The notes: generated from the sequence alone by a model not told the origin. Shown: positions 15,189 to 24,150, counted from the first letter of the stretch. The stretch is DNA of 31,871 bases from JBDTMC01 sp039934475 (GCA_039934475.1 JBDTMC010000023.1:1-31871); one strand, 5' to 3'. Translations and numbers: made by a program.

Positions 15189-16595
15189 ATGGCGAAATCT
15201 TCCCGGCGTGACTTCTTTTCAACGATGGTGGACGGCTTCCACGGCGCTGCGCTGGCGTCACTGTTGGGATCCGATCTCTACGCGGCGCCAACCTTCGACT
15301 TGAAGCCGAAGAGTCCGCAATTTAAACCTCGGGCGAAGAGCGTCATCCACCTCTTCATGAACGGCGGGCCGAGCCAGGTGGATCTGTTCGACCCGAAGCC
15401 GATGCTGACCAAGATGGCGGGCAAGACTCCGAGCCGGGAGTTGGCCTTCGCCATTTCGAACGGCAAAGAGGCCGGCACGCTGATGCCTTCGCCGTTCGAG
15501 TTCAAGCAACACGGCCAAAGCGGGATCCAACTTTCCGAAGCCATGCCCCACCTGGCGACTTGTGTGGACGACATCGCGGTGATCCGGTCAATGTATGGCG
15601 AGCATGCCAATCACGAGCCGGCGCTGTTTCTGATGCACACGGGCCGCACCATCGCCACGCGGCCATCAATCGGCGCCTGGGTGTCGTATGGACTGGGGAC
15701 GGAGAACCAGAATCTGCCCGCCTATGTGGTGCTCGACGATCCGAAGGGTCTGCCGATCAACGGCATTTCCAACTGGCAATCGGCGTGGCTGCCTCCCATT
15801 TATCAGGGAACGCGTTTCCGCGCGGAAGGTCCGCCAGTGCTGAACTTGCAGCCGCGCGCGGAAATTCCCACGCCTCTGGTGGAAGCGGAGCGAAGTCTTT
15901 TACGGAAGCTGGACGCGGCGCATCGCGATGCCCGTCCGTATCAGCCCGATCTGGACGCGCGGATCTCCAGTTACGAACTGGCGGCGCGTATGCAACTGGC
16001 GGCTTCGGACGCACTCGATGTGAATACGGAGACGGAGGCGACGCGCGAAGCTTACGGCCTGAACGAGCCGGCGACGGCATCCTATGGCAAGCGATGCCTG
16101 ATGGCGCGCCGCTTGGTGGAACGAGGCGTGCGCTTCGTGCAGCTCTACATTGAAACGCAGATCTTCGACACGCACGGGGATTTGAAGGCTGGGCTAAATT
16201 ATGCGTGTACGAAGACAGACAAGCCAGTGGCCGCGCTGTTGAAGGATTTGAAGCAACGCGGGCTTATGGATTCAACGCTGGTTGTGTGGGGCGGAGAGTT
16301 TGGACGGCTTCCGATTTCACAAGGCGGAGGGAAGGACCCTGGCCGCGACCACGGACCCAACGGCTTCAGTGTGTGGATGGCCGGAGGGGGCGTGAAAGGC
16401 GGCTGCGTCCACGGCGCGACCGACGAAATCGGATTCAAAGCCGAAGAGAACAAAGTCAGCGTACACGATTTCCATGCGACGCTGCTGCACCTGCTGGGGC
16501 TTAACTACCGCGATCTTGCCTATGAGCGGGCGGGGCTGAAAGAGCGGTTAACCGACCAGTTCCCTGCCCGCGTAGTGAGCGAGATACTCGCTTAG
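15189..16595 (+). CDS. DUF1501 protein, Tat-exported, alkaline-phosphatase/sulfatase-like
   Basis: The 468-residue protein starts at the ATG at 15189, which has AAGGA eight bases upstream; a possible start seven codons earlier overlaps the previous gene. The N-terminus contains a twin-arginine motif (SRRDFF), indicating export of a folded protein. DUF1501 features follow: KSVIHLFMNGGPSQVDLFDPKP (a metal-ligand-like Asp region), HANHEPALFLMHTGR, VVWGGEFGRLP and GRDHGPNGFSVWMAGGGVKGG, matching the alkaline-phosphatase superfamily layout. The reaction is not known for the family. It is co-transcribed with the PSCyt gene. Its stop codon (16593-16595) overlaps by three bases the stop of the convergent beta-barrel gene. 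Confidence 0.92.
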   Translation: MAKSSRRDFFSTMVDGFHGAALASLLGSDLYAAPTFDLKPKSPQFKPRAKSVIHLFMNGGPSQVDLFDPKPMLTKMAGKTPSRELAFAISNGKEAGTLMPSPFEFKQHGQSGIQLSEAMPHLATCVDDIAVIRSMYGEHANHEPALFLMHTGRTIATRPSIGAWVSYGLGTENQNLPAYVVLDDPKGLPINGISNWQSAWLPPIYQGTRFRAEGPPVLNLQPRAEIPTPLVEAERSLLRKLDAAHRDARPYQPDLDARISSYELAARMQLAASDALDVNTETEATREAYGLNEPATASYGKRCLMARRLVERGVRFVQLYIETQIFDTHGDLKAGLNYACTKTDKPVAALLKDLKQRGLMDSTLVVWGGEFGRLPISQGGGKDPGRDHGPNGFSVWMAGGGVKGGCVHGATDEIGFKAEENKVSVHDFHATLLHLLGLNYRDLAYERAGLKERLTDQFPARVVSEILA

Positions 16596-17569
16596 AAGTG
16601 CCAGGCGAGGCCGCCGAATGGACCGGTCATATTCGTGCGGTAGTATTGTTCGGTCTTGCTGCCCAGGCTGGCATAGAAGAGGCGGTAGCCGAGCACGGCC
16701 TCGAGGTGTTTTATCACCCTTACACCCAGCTTCGCTTCCGCGTCGTAGATGAACTTATGCGAGGGAAAGAGCATCCCGGAACCCTTCACCGAGAAGTTGA
16801 CGTTCTTCACAGGCTGGGTATCGAAGCCGGCGCCGATGGTGGGCAGGATCATGAACTTCGATTTGTTCGTGGTGTTACCGCTGTCGGTGATCAAGCCCGT
16901 GGAGTCTTCACTGAGAATGGTAGAGCTGATGAGGGGTTCCATGTTCACGCCCTGCACCTCCCATAACGTTTTGAACTGCCACTTCCTCATCGCGTGCGGT
17001 GGCGCGGGATACGTGAGGTAGTCCCACGAAAGCTTGAAGTTGCGCACTTTCACCTGAGCGTAAAGCAGCGTCTGCGGGTCGTAGGCCTGGCCGGCAAACG
17101 TCAATGCCCGCGGGTTGAAGCCGCCGCCATTGAACGTAGTCTCGGCGTAGGAGAACCAAACGCGGTTCCCGTGGCCGGTGGGGATGCCCACGAGAATCAT
17201 TGGCCGGCTGTGATTATTGTTGCCGCCGATGTCATTCTTAAAAGAGAACTGGTTGGTGGCGTCGGCGCCGAAGAAGCGAGCGGCGGGTTCGGCTTTGGTG
17301 AGCCAATAGCGCGCCTCAATGACCACATCATTGGCGTATGTCGTCTTGGTGGAAGGCGGCGGACCCAGCGGAACGTTGGGCAGGTTAGTGACGGGCGGCT
17401 TGGTTTCCGCGGGCGCCGGTATCTGGGCTTGAGGCGGAGCCGGTTGCTCCTGGGCCAGTGCGGCCATGGCGAGCACAATCCCTAGAACGGCGGTCTTCGC
17501 GCCTCGGGCAATCGAAATACGCTGCATTATAGGGTGGATTCGCCACACGCACAACGGGTTACTTAACAA
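16592..17569 (-). CDS. outer-membrane beta-barrel protein
   Basis: The 325-residue protein has a signal sequence ending near AALA, a proline-rich spacer (PAPPQAQIPAPAETKPP) and then alternating aromatic and polar strands such as ANDVVIEARYWLT and VWFSYAETTFNGGGF, finishing in a C-terminal WHF. A terminal Phe after amphipathic strands is the signature recognised by the BAM machinery. I cannot name a substrate. The start is chosen as TTG at 17569 because AGGAG lies seven bases upstream; the ATG at 17527, which gives a more standard signal peptide, has no ribosome-binding site and lies inside a TATAAT sequence. The gene starts 33 bases after pheT and may share its transcript. No haem or catalytic motif is visible. 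Confidence 0.72.
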   Translation of the reverse strand: MLSNPLCVWRIHPIMQRISIARGAKTAVLGIVLAMAALAQEQPAPPQAQIPAPAETKPPVTNLPNVPLGPPPSTKTTYANDVVIEARYWLTKAEPAARFFGADATNQFSFKNDIGGNNNHSRPMILVGIPTGHGNRVWFSYAETTFNGGGFNPRALTFAGQAYDPQTLLYAQVKVRNFKLSWDYLTYPAPPHAMRKWQFKTLWEVQGVNMEPLISSTILSEDSTGLITDSGNTTNKSKFMILPTIGAGFDTQPVKNVNFSVKGSGMLFPSHKFIYDAEAKLGVRVIKHLEAVLGYRLFYASLGSKTEQYYRTNMTGPFGGLAWHF

Positions 17570-17602
17570 AACGTTTCTCCTCGTACTTGAACCAATATTC
17601 TG

Positions 17603-19927
17603 TCACACGCGCAGTTCGTAGCCCGCCTGGCGCATGCCTTCGATAACGCGATTGCGGATAACGGCCACGTCTTCGGAGGACAGCGTGCGATCGGGTGCGC
17701 CCACTGTCAGCCGGAAAGAGACGCTCTTGCGGTCTGCCGGCAGAGGCGGTCCCGCGTATTTTGTAATGAACTCTAGAGAGACCAGATCGGTGCCGGCCAG
17801 GGTCTTCAGGCGGCTCTCCATTTCGCCGATCAGTTCACGAAGGCCGGCCACGATGGAGAGATCAAACGCGCTGGCCGGGTAACGCCGCAACGGGCAGTAA
17901 GTCTGGATGGTGCGGCGCTGGCGGAACATCGCGCCGAGATTCAATTCCAGGATGGCGGCGCGTCCGGTTTCGATCAACGAGGGATGGAATTCGAAGAGGC
18001 GGCCGAATTCGATGCCGTCCCACAGGACAACCGCCGCACGAACGGGATGTTCAAAAGACCGCGGTGGCGCCGGCCGTAGCTCCAGGCCCGGCAAGAGGCA
18101 CTCGCCGAGACGCTTCAGTTCGAACAGGTTCCCTTCGCCGTTGCCCTTGCTGTAGAGCGCGGCCACGAAGGTGGGGATTTCATCCGGTAGTGTGTCTGGG
18201 CGCGGATGAATCTCCATGCCGATCTCAAACAAGCGGAAGGATGTGAAGTGGCGGCTGTTGTCCTGGATGTTGCGGCGGATTCCGGGGAGCAGGCTGGACC
18301 GCATCAAGCTCTGGTCAGACGCGATGGGATTGGCGACGCGGATATGTTTTTCAGGATCCAGGCCAAGTTCGCTGGCCATCTCGTCACTGATGAACGAATA
18401 GTTGTAAACCTCAGTGAAGCCTTGGGCAGCGGCCATCTCACGCACTTTGTGGAAGTACGCTCGTTCGGCGTTGGGGTGAGGCACGTTCGCCGGCACCAGC
18501 GGCGGCGTCGGCGTGATGGAAGCGTAGCCGATCATGCGGCCTACCTCTTCCACCAGATCGTCTTTCAGCGAGATGTCCTTAGTGGCGCGCCAGGTTGGCA
18601 CCGTCACGATCAAGACGCCAGGACGAGTTTCGGTGACGCCAAATTCCAGGCGTTCGAGAATGCCTGTAACCTCGGCGGTCTCAAGAGTGCGGCCGAGCTT
18701 GCGGTACAGCCACTCCAGCGGCAGTTCAATGGGCGGAGGTGGCGTCATGACCGCGCACACATCGGCTACGCCGCCCACAACGCGCACGCCGGGCGAAACC
18801 ACCTGCAGCAATTCCACGGCCCGTGCCAAGCCGCGCAGCGTGTTGTGCGGGTCCTGCGATTTTTCAAAACGCATGGACGCATCGGTGCGCAGCTTCAAGC
18901 GCGTGGAGGTGCGCCGCACGCTGTCCGCATTGAAGTTAGCGCTTTCAAAAACGATGCGCGTTGTGGCGCTGGAGATGGCGCTGTCATTGCCGCCGATGAC
19001 TCCGGCGATGGCAATGGGGCCGTTGGCATCGGCAATCACCAGATTGGTGAGGTCGAGCGCGTACGTCTCACCGTTGAGAGCGGCAATCGATTCGCCGGCG
19101 CGCGCGCGTCGAGTGTAGATGGTATCGCCCGCCAGCTTGCCCGCATCGAAGGCGTGCATCGGCTGAGACAGTTCCGACATGACGTAGTTCGTCACGTCCA
19201 CGATATTGTTGATCGGGTTGAGCCCAATCACTTCCAATCGCTGCTGCAGCCACAGCGGCGAAGGCTGCACGGTGACGTTTTCCAGCACCAGGGCGCTGTA
19301 TCGCGGTGATAGTCCGAAGCTCTCGATATCGACCTTGATGGGCGAAGGCCCTTCCGGCAGAAGGGTGAGATTCACCGGGTCAATCAGCTTGCCGTTGGTA
19401 ATGGCCGCCACTTCGCGCGCCATGCCGTGATGGCCCCAGAGGTCAGGCCGGTGGGTGAGGCTCTTGTTGTCGATCTCAATGACTGCGTCAGGCGCACACA
19501 GCGCGAGTGCGCCGGTCGTCAGCTCAAGAATGCCGTCGCTGTCGCCATTCAGCCCGAGTTCCGCTCCGCTGGCGAGCATGCCATCGCTTTCAACGCCGGC
19601 GATTACGGTCTTGCGGATTACCTTGTCGTCGAGCGTGACGCCGGGCGGCACGTAGGCGGTGAGCAGATCGGCGCGGCAGTTGGGCGCGCCGCACACCACA
19701 GTGCGCTGGCCGTAGCGCTCGCTGTAGACAACCGCTTTGCGATTGTGGCTTCCCTCAATAGGATCTACCGACATCACGGTGGCTTCAGTGACGCTGGTCA
19801 TCCAGGCACACGCATGCTCGACGCCTTCGCTTTCGGCGGTCTTCATGGTGATGAGGCGGCTCAGCTCATCGGGCGAGACTTCCAGGCCACTCACCATTTC
19901 ACGGATCCAGTTGTACGAAAACTTCAA
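17603..19927 (-). CDS. pheT: phenylalanine--tRNA ligase beta subunit
   Basis: The 774-residue beta subunit joins PheS in an (alpha-beta)2 enzyme that charges tRNA-Phe in the cytoplasm. Domains in order are the N-terminal KFSYNWIREMV segment, the tRNA-binding EMAP-like domain (about 40-150, with TVVCGAPNC and DGMLAS), the B3/B4 editing region (220-390), B5 (about 400-480), the catalytic-like core (EVYNYSFISDEMA, NPIASDQSLMRSSLLPG, FRLFEIG) and the C-terminal ferredoxin-like anticodon-binding domain beginning at YPASAFDLSIV. Length is typical. The start is TTG at 19927, supported by AGGGG eight bases upstream; that ribosome-binding site overlaps the stop of pheS, which ends 12 bases before. No leader peptide or attenuator was recognised. 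Confidence 0.97.
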   Translation of the reverse strand: MKFSYNWIREMVSGLEVSPDELSRLITMKTAESEGVEHACAWMTSVTEATVMSVDPIEGSHNRKAVVYSERYGQRTVVCGAPNCRADLLTAYVPPGVTLDDKVIRKTVIAGVESDGMLASGAELGLNGDSDGILELTTGALALCAPDAVIEIDNKSLTHRPDLWGHHGMAREVAAITNGKLIDPVNLTLLPEGPSPIKVDIESFGLSPRYSALVLENVTVQPSPLWLQQRLEVIGLNPINNIVDVTNYVMSELSQPMHAFDAGKLAGDTIYTRRARAGESIAALNGETYALDLTNLVIADANGPIAIAGVIGGNDSAISSATTRIVFESANFNADSVRRTSTRLKLRTDASMRFEKSQDPHNTLRGLARAVELLQVVSPGVRVVGGVADVCAVMTPPPPIELPLEWLYRKLGRTLETAEVTGILERLEFGVTETRPGVLIVTVPTWRATKDISLKDDLVEEVGRMIGYASITPTPPLVPANVPHPNAERAYFHKVREMAAAQGFTEVYNYSFISDEMASELGLDPEKHIRVANPIASDQSLMRSSLLPGIRRNIQDNSRHFTSFRLFEIGMEIHPRPDTLPDEIPTFVAALYSKGNGEGNLFELKRLGECLLPGLELRPAPPRSFEHPVRAAVVLWDGIEFGRLFEFHPSLIETGRAAILELNLGAMFRQRRTIQTYCPLRRYPASAFDLSIVAGLRELIGEMESRLKTLAGTDLVSLEFITKYAGPPLPADRKSVSFRLTVGAPDRTLSSEDVAVIRNRVIEGMRQAGYELRV

Positions 19928-19939
19928 GCGTTGATTCCC

Positions 19940-20962
19940 CTAGAACTGCTGCAGAAACCGCAGATCGCCGCCTTGCAGTTGGCGGATATCGTCGATGGCA
20001 TAGCGCATCATTACGAGGCGGGTGAGGCCTAAGCCGAAGGCAAATCCGTTCCACTCTTCCGGATCGATGCCGCTCATGCGCAGCACGTTCGGCTGTACGA
20101 GGCCGCAGGGCAACAGTTCCACCCAGCCGCTCTGCTTGCACACGGGGCACCCCGGGCCTCCGCAGATGAGGCATTGAATGTCGAGCTCAAACCCGGGTTC
20201 GACGAAGGGAAAGTAACCGGGCCGCAAGCGAACGGTAACATCGCGTTTGAAGACGGCGCTGAGCAGCGTCTTCATGAAGTAGATCAAGTGGGCCACGGAA
20301 ACATCGCGGTCCACCATCATGCCTTCGAGTTGATAAAACGTGTGTTCGTGGCTGGCGTCCACTTCTTCGTTGCGGAACACGCGCCCCGGAGCGATCATGC
20401 GCAGTGGCGGCCCCAGTTTCTCCATGCCACGCACTTGCACCGGCGACGTATGGGTGCGCAAGAGGCGTCCATCGGCCAGCCAGAACGTATCCTGCATGTC
20501 GCGCGCCGGATGCGTAGGGGGAATGTTGAGGGCGTCGAAGTTGTGGTATTCGTCTTCCACTTCAGGGCCGTCAAGCACAGTGAAACCGAGCGAACCGAAG
20601 AGGTCTTCGATCTCGCGCTGAATTTGCGTCAGAGGATGGAGACTGCCGGGCCGTGGGCCAGGAGCAGGCTCTGTCAGGTCGAGCCATTCCGATTGCAGAC
20701 GGGCGTCCAGCGCCGCTTTTTCAAATTCCGACTGGCGCGATTCCAGGGCCGATTCCAGCGCCTTCTTGGCGGAATTGAGCAGTTTGCCGAACTTCGCGCG
20801 ATCGTCGGCGGACAATTTGCCGAAGTCTTTGCTGATGGCCGCGAGCGTGCCTTTGCGGCCCAGAACTTCAATACGAACAGGCTCGAGCTGCTCCGGCGAG
20901 GCGGCGGCGTGGATGCGAGCTAAGGCGCTTGCCTCCAGCTCCGATAAGGTGGATTCCAACAT
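19940..20962 (-). CDS. pheS: phenylalanine--tRNA ligase alpha subunit
   Basis: The 340-residue catalytic subunit starts at ATG 20962. An N-terminal coiled-coil arm occupies roughly residues 1-90, followed by the class II synthetase core: HPLTQIQREIEDLF, GPEVEDEYHNFDALN, motif 2 (APGRVFRNEEVDASHEHTFYQLEG), and motif 3 (GFAFGLGLTRLVMMRY). It contains the cysteine-rich CLICGGPGCPVCKQSGW insert common to PheS of many non-enteric bacteria. A possible -10 box TACAAT lies on the minus strand at 20980-20985, but no good -35 box accompanies it. The gene is divergent from the GH95 gene with 61 bases between start codons, and pheT follows directly. Confidence 0.97.
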   Translation of the reverse strand: MLESTLSELEASALARIHAAASPEQLEPVRIEVLGRKGTLAAISKDFGKLSADDRAKFGKLLNSAKKALESALESRQSEFEKAALDARLQSEWLDLTEPAPGPRPGSLHPLTQIQREIEDLFGSLGFTVLDGPEVEDEYHNFDALNIPPTHPARDMQDTFWLADGRLLRTHTSPVQVRGMEKLGPPLRMIAPGRVFRNEEVDASHEHTFYQLEGMMVDRDVSVAHLIYFMKTLLSAVFKRDVTVRLRPGYFPFVEPGFELDIQCLICGGPGCPVCKQSGWVELLPCGLVQPNVLRMSGIDPEEWNGFAFGLGLTRLVMMRYAIDDIRQLQGGDLRFLQQF

Positions 20963-21023
20963 GGATGGACGAACCTTCTATTGTAGCGTGGCCGGGGCCC
21001 TGATAGGCTTGATCGTTGCACCC

Positions 21024-23360
21024 ATGAAACTCATTCCATTGCTTCTCATGTCATTGCAGGTGACGCCGTCGCTGGCCGCCGAACCTCTTACGCTTTGGTA
21101 CCGGCAGCCGGCCAAGGAATGGGTGGAGGCGCTGCCAGTGGGCAACGGCCGCGTGGCCGCTATGGTGTTCGGCGGCGCGGCCGAGGAACGGATTCAGTTC
21201 AACGAGCACACGGTGTGGACCGGCGGGCCTCACGACTATCAGCATCCCGGGGCAGTGAAGTCACTCGGGCAGATCCGCGAATTGCTGTTTGCCGGCAAGC
21301 AGAAGGAAGCGGAGACGCTGGCCATGGCGGAGTTCATGAGCATTCCGCTGGGGCAGATGTCGTACCAGGCGTTTGGAGATCTGCTGCTATCGTCCCCGGT
21401 GGCTGATGTCACCGAGTACCGCCGCGAGCTGAACCTGGATACGGCAGTGTCGGCAGTGTCGTTTGTGAGCAACGGCGTCACGTACCGGCGCGAAGTCTTT
21501 GCGAGCTTTCCGGCCAAGGCGATCATCGTGCGCTTGACGGCGTCGAAGCCTGGCAGCCTGACGTTCCTGGCGCGCCTGAAGAGTGCCCACGCTGGCGCGG
21601 CTATTACAGCAGTGGGCGCGGATGGCCTGTCAATGGCGGGCGCGGTGCAGAAGTCGGAGATCCGGTTTGAAGCCCGTCTGCTGGTGCTGGCGCAGAAGGG
21701 CAAAACGGCGGTTCGCGACGGCGCGGTGGCGGTGGACGGAGCGGATTCGGCGACCCTCATCCTCACCGGCGCCACGAATTTCAAAAACTGGCGGGACGTG
21801 TCTGGAGATCCGAAGCCGTTGAATGAAGCCGTGATCACTGCCGCGCGGGCCAAGGGCTACCCAGCCCTATTGAAGGAACATCTGGCCGACCATCAGCGGC
21901 TGTTCCGGCGCGTGGCCTTGGATCTGGGGGCTAGTGCCGCAGCCGCGCAGCCGACAGACAAACGCATTGAAGCCTTTGCCGGCGGCGGCGATCCGCAACT
22001 GGTCACGCTGCTGTTCCAATACGGCCGCTATCTGATGATCGGCTCCAGCCGCGAGGGTGGACAGCCGGCGAACCTCCAGGGTATCTGGAACGGCAGCAAT
22101 ACTCCGCCCTGGGACAGTAAGTACACCTGTAACATCAACACGGAGATGAACTACTGGCCGGTGGAAGTAACGAATCTCTCGGAGTGCCATACACCGCTGT
22201 TCGACGCACTGAAGGATCTTTCGGTCTCAGGCGCGCTGACCGCCAAGGAGCACTACGGCGCGCGGGGGTGGGTAGTTCATCACAACTTCGATTTGTGGCG
22301 CGGCAGCGCTCCCATCAACCACGCCAATCATGGCATTTGGGAAACCGGTGGAGCCTGGATGGCGCACCATCTTTGGGAACACTACCTGTTTACGGGCGAC
22401 AAGACGTTCCTCCGCGAGACCGCGTACCCATTGATGAAGGGCGCGGCGATCTTCTTTAGCGACGCGATGGTGAAGGACCCGCAGCGAGGTTGGCTGATCT
22501 CCGGCCCCAGCAACTCCCCCGAGCAAGGCGGCCTGGTGATGGGCCCCACCATGGATCACCAGATCATTCGTAGCTTGTTCGGCTTGGTGATTGCGGCGGG
22601 CGAAGTTCTGGATGTGGACGCGGACTTACGCAAGGAACTGACCGAGAAACGGGCGCAGATTGCGCCGAACCAGATCGGCCGGTTGGGTCAATTACAAGAG
22701 TGGCTGCAGGACACTGACGATCCCGACAACAAGCACCGCCACGTATCCCATTTGTGGGGTGTTTATCCGGGAAACGACATCACCGCCTACGGCTCGCCCG
22801 ATTTGTTCCGCGCTGCCACTAAGTCGCTGGAGTTCCGCGGCGACGCCGCCACCGGCTGGTCAATGGGTTGGAAAGTGAATCTGTGGGCGCGCTTCCTCGA
22901 CGGCGACCATTCCTATCTGATCCTACGCAACCTATTGACGCCTGTTGGCGCAACCCGGGGTGCCGGCGGCGTGTACCCCAACCTTTTCGACGCGCATCCG
23001 CCATTCCAAATCGATGGCAACTTCGGAGCAACGGCAGGTATCGCGGAGATGCTGCTGCAGAGCCACGATCCCAACGCGACTCCTCTGGGATTGACTGCGG
23101 TGCAGAAGGGAGAAGCGGCATTTCTGCATTTGCTGCCTGCCCTGCCCTCGGCCCTCAGCGACGGATCGGTAAGCGGCCTAAAGGCGCGCGGTGGTTTAGA
23201 AGTGGCCTTGACATGGAAGGCTGGCGCGCTGGAACACGCCACCATCCGGGCCGCGCGATCGCTGCCAGTCACTGTTCTTTACAAAGGCAAGAAAGTGACT
23301 CTGGACGCGCGAGCCGGTAAGACATACCGCCTTAATTCTTCACTTACCGTCAGCCGTTGA
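21024..23360 (+). CDS. GH95 family alpha-L-fucosidase, secreted
   Basis: From the ATG at 21024 the protein has 778 residues with a signal peptide ending SLA (about residue 18) before AEPLTLWYRQPAKEW; the open frame upstream overlaps pheS in antisense and is not part of the gene. Glycoside hydrolase family 95 inverting fucosidases cleave alpha-1,2-linked L-fucose or related galactose residues. Seen are the N-terminal beta-sandwich start (PVGNGRVAAMVFGG, NEHTVWTGGP), then the (alpha/alpha)6 barrel with the active-site segments NINTEMNYWP (Asn370, Asn372), GPSNSPEQ (Glu500, probable general acid) and FQIDGNFG (Asp664), matching Asn421, Asn423, Glu566 and Asp766 of Bifidobacterium bifidum AfcA. 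The ribosome-binding site is weak. An L,D-transpeptidase remnant follows immediately. Confidence 0.93.
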   Translation: MKLIPLLLMSLQVTPSLAAEPLTLWYRQPAKEWVEALPVGNGRVAAMVFGGAAEERIQFNEHTVWTGGPHDYQHPGAVKSLGQIRELLFAGKQKEAETLAMAEFMSIPLGQMSYQAFGDLLLSSPVADVTEYRRELNLDTAVSAVSFVSNGVTYRREVFASFPAKAIIVRLTASKPGSLTFLARLKSAHAGAAITAVGADGLSMAGAVQKSEIRFEARLLVLAQKGKTAVRDGAVAVDGADSATLILTGATNFKNWRDVSGDPKPLNEAVITAARAKGYPALLKEHLADHQRLFRRVALDLGASAAAAQPTDKRIEAFAGGGDPQLVTLLFQYGRYLMIGSSREGGQPANLQGIWNGSNTPPWDSKYTCNINTEMNYWPVEVTNLSECHTPLFDALKDLSVSGALTAKEHYGARGWVVHHNFDLWRGSAPINHANHGIWETGGAWMAHHLWEHYLFTGDKTFLRETAYPLMKGAAIFFSDAMVKDPQRGWLISGPSNSPEQGGLVMGPTMDHQIIRSLFGLVIAAGEVLDVDADLRKELTEKRAQIAPNQIGRLGQLQEWLQDTDDPDNKHRHVSHLWGVYPGNDITAYGSPDLFRAATKSLEFRGDAATGWSMGWKVNLWARFLDGDHSYLILRNLLTPVGATRGAGGVYPNLFDAHPPFQIDGNFGATAGIAEMLLQSHDPNATPLGLTAVQKGEAAFLHLLPALPSALSDGSVSGLKARGGLEVALTWKAGALEHATIRAARSLPVTVLYKGKKVTLDARAGKTYRLNSSLTVSR

Positions 23361-23646
23361 GGGAGGATCGCTGGCGATATTATGCGGTTGGCCCGAAGAT
23401 CCGCAAGGGCGAGGGCAAGACCCCGGAAGGTGCCTATTTCATCAGCGGAAAGAACGCCGCTAGCGCGTACCACCGGTCGCTGCGTGTCTCCTATCCGAAT
23501 GCCGCCGACCGGAAACGCGCCAAACGGCAAGGTGTAGACCCGGGCGACGACATCATGATTCACGGCCTTCCGAACGGTCAAGGCTTCATCGGCGCGGCAC
23601 ACCGGTTGATCGATTGGACCGATGGTTGTAGCGCGGTAAGGGCCGA
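23357..23646 (+). pseudogene. truncated L,D-transpeptidase (YkuD/ErfK family) remnant
   Basis: The reading frame from the TTG at 23357 keeps the middle of a YkuD catalytic domain: KIRKGEGKTPEGAYFISGKN, the HRSLRVSYPNAADRKRA segment, DDIMIHGLPNG and the catalytic-cysteine motif DWTDGCSAV (Cys91, codon 23627-23629). Everything N-terminal to the KTPEG region, including any signal peptide and the first strands, is missing and the frame begins over the GH95 stop codon. Homology ends about residue 95; the following residues are antisense to the 3' end of the DinB gene, whereas intact members continue for some 25-30 residues. Without export signal and C-terminal strands, a functional enzyme is improbable. 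The frame itself stays open to 23752. Confidence 0.75.
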
Positions 23647-24150
23647 TTACTTCTTTCGCATCCAGATGTCCCACGTGAGGGGACCGGCTTCTTCATCGGT
23701 GATGGCACAGCCGGCTAACTTAAGGATCAGCTTGATCTGGCCGTGGTGGTAACCCTCGTGCCAGAGCATGTGCTGGAGCAGGAGGACCGGATGATCGTAG
23801 TGAAGGTCCATGCCGCGGCCGGTTTCCAGCCTGCTCCTTACGGCGTCCCTGACTGTTTTCACACTCTCGTTCAGCATCTTTGCGATGGAGTCAGGGTCAC
23901 TCTCAGATACCCACTCTTGCTGCGGCACCTCCGTGGCGCACTCGGGGGCATCCTCGAAGACAAAGACAAGACGGACATAGTGGATGTGTGTAAACAATTG
24001 GGCGACGGATGGGCCACCCTCCATCGCCCTGGCTTCAAGTCCACCCTTGGGAACGGCACGGAGCAAGTTAGTCAGGATCGTGTTGTTCCGGTCCCAGGAA
24101 TCGAGCAGAGCTTCGAGCAGAGGGGGTTCACCCGATTGCCCGGAGTTCAC
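23647..24150 (-). CDS. DinB-family (YfiT-like) putative metal-dependent protein
   Basis: The protein is 167 residues from the GTG at 24150, normal for DinB four-helix-bundle proteins; the longer frame to 24246 runs over the upstream gene and is not used. The GTG shares four bases with the TGA of the upstream secreted-protein gene (GTGA), so translation is likely coupled. The three-histidine metal site is visible as the first His pair in LFTHIHYVR and the WHEGYHHGQI motif near the C-terminus. Family members are thiol transferases or related enzymes using nickel or zinc; which applies here is unknown. Its 3' end borders the L,D-transpeptidase remnant. Confidence 0.85.
   Translation of the reverse strand: MNSGQSGEPPLLEALLDSWDRNNTILTNLLRAVPKGGLEARAMEGGPSVAQLFTHIHYVRLVFVFEDAPECATEVPQQEWVSESDPDSIAKMLNESVKTVRDAVRSRLETGRGMDLHYDHPVLLLQHMLWHEGYHHGQIKLILKLAGCAITDEEAGPLTWDIWMRKK

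Noticed and set aside
16592..16595. Overlapping convergent stop codons of the DUF1501 and barrel genes
   Set aside because: Short convergent overlaps are common in compact genomes and need no special explanation.
18206..19309. Plus-strand ORF of 367 codons antisense to pheT
   Set aside because: pheT is unmistakable on the other strand and the antisense translation is low-complexity, rich in His and Arg as expected of a shadow frame.
20766..21023. N-terminal extension of the GH95 frame over pheS
   Set aside because: It is antisense to pheS coding sequence, and a good signal peptide starts at the ATG at 21024.
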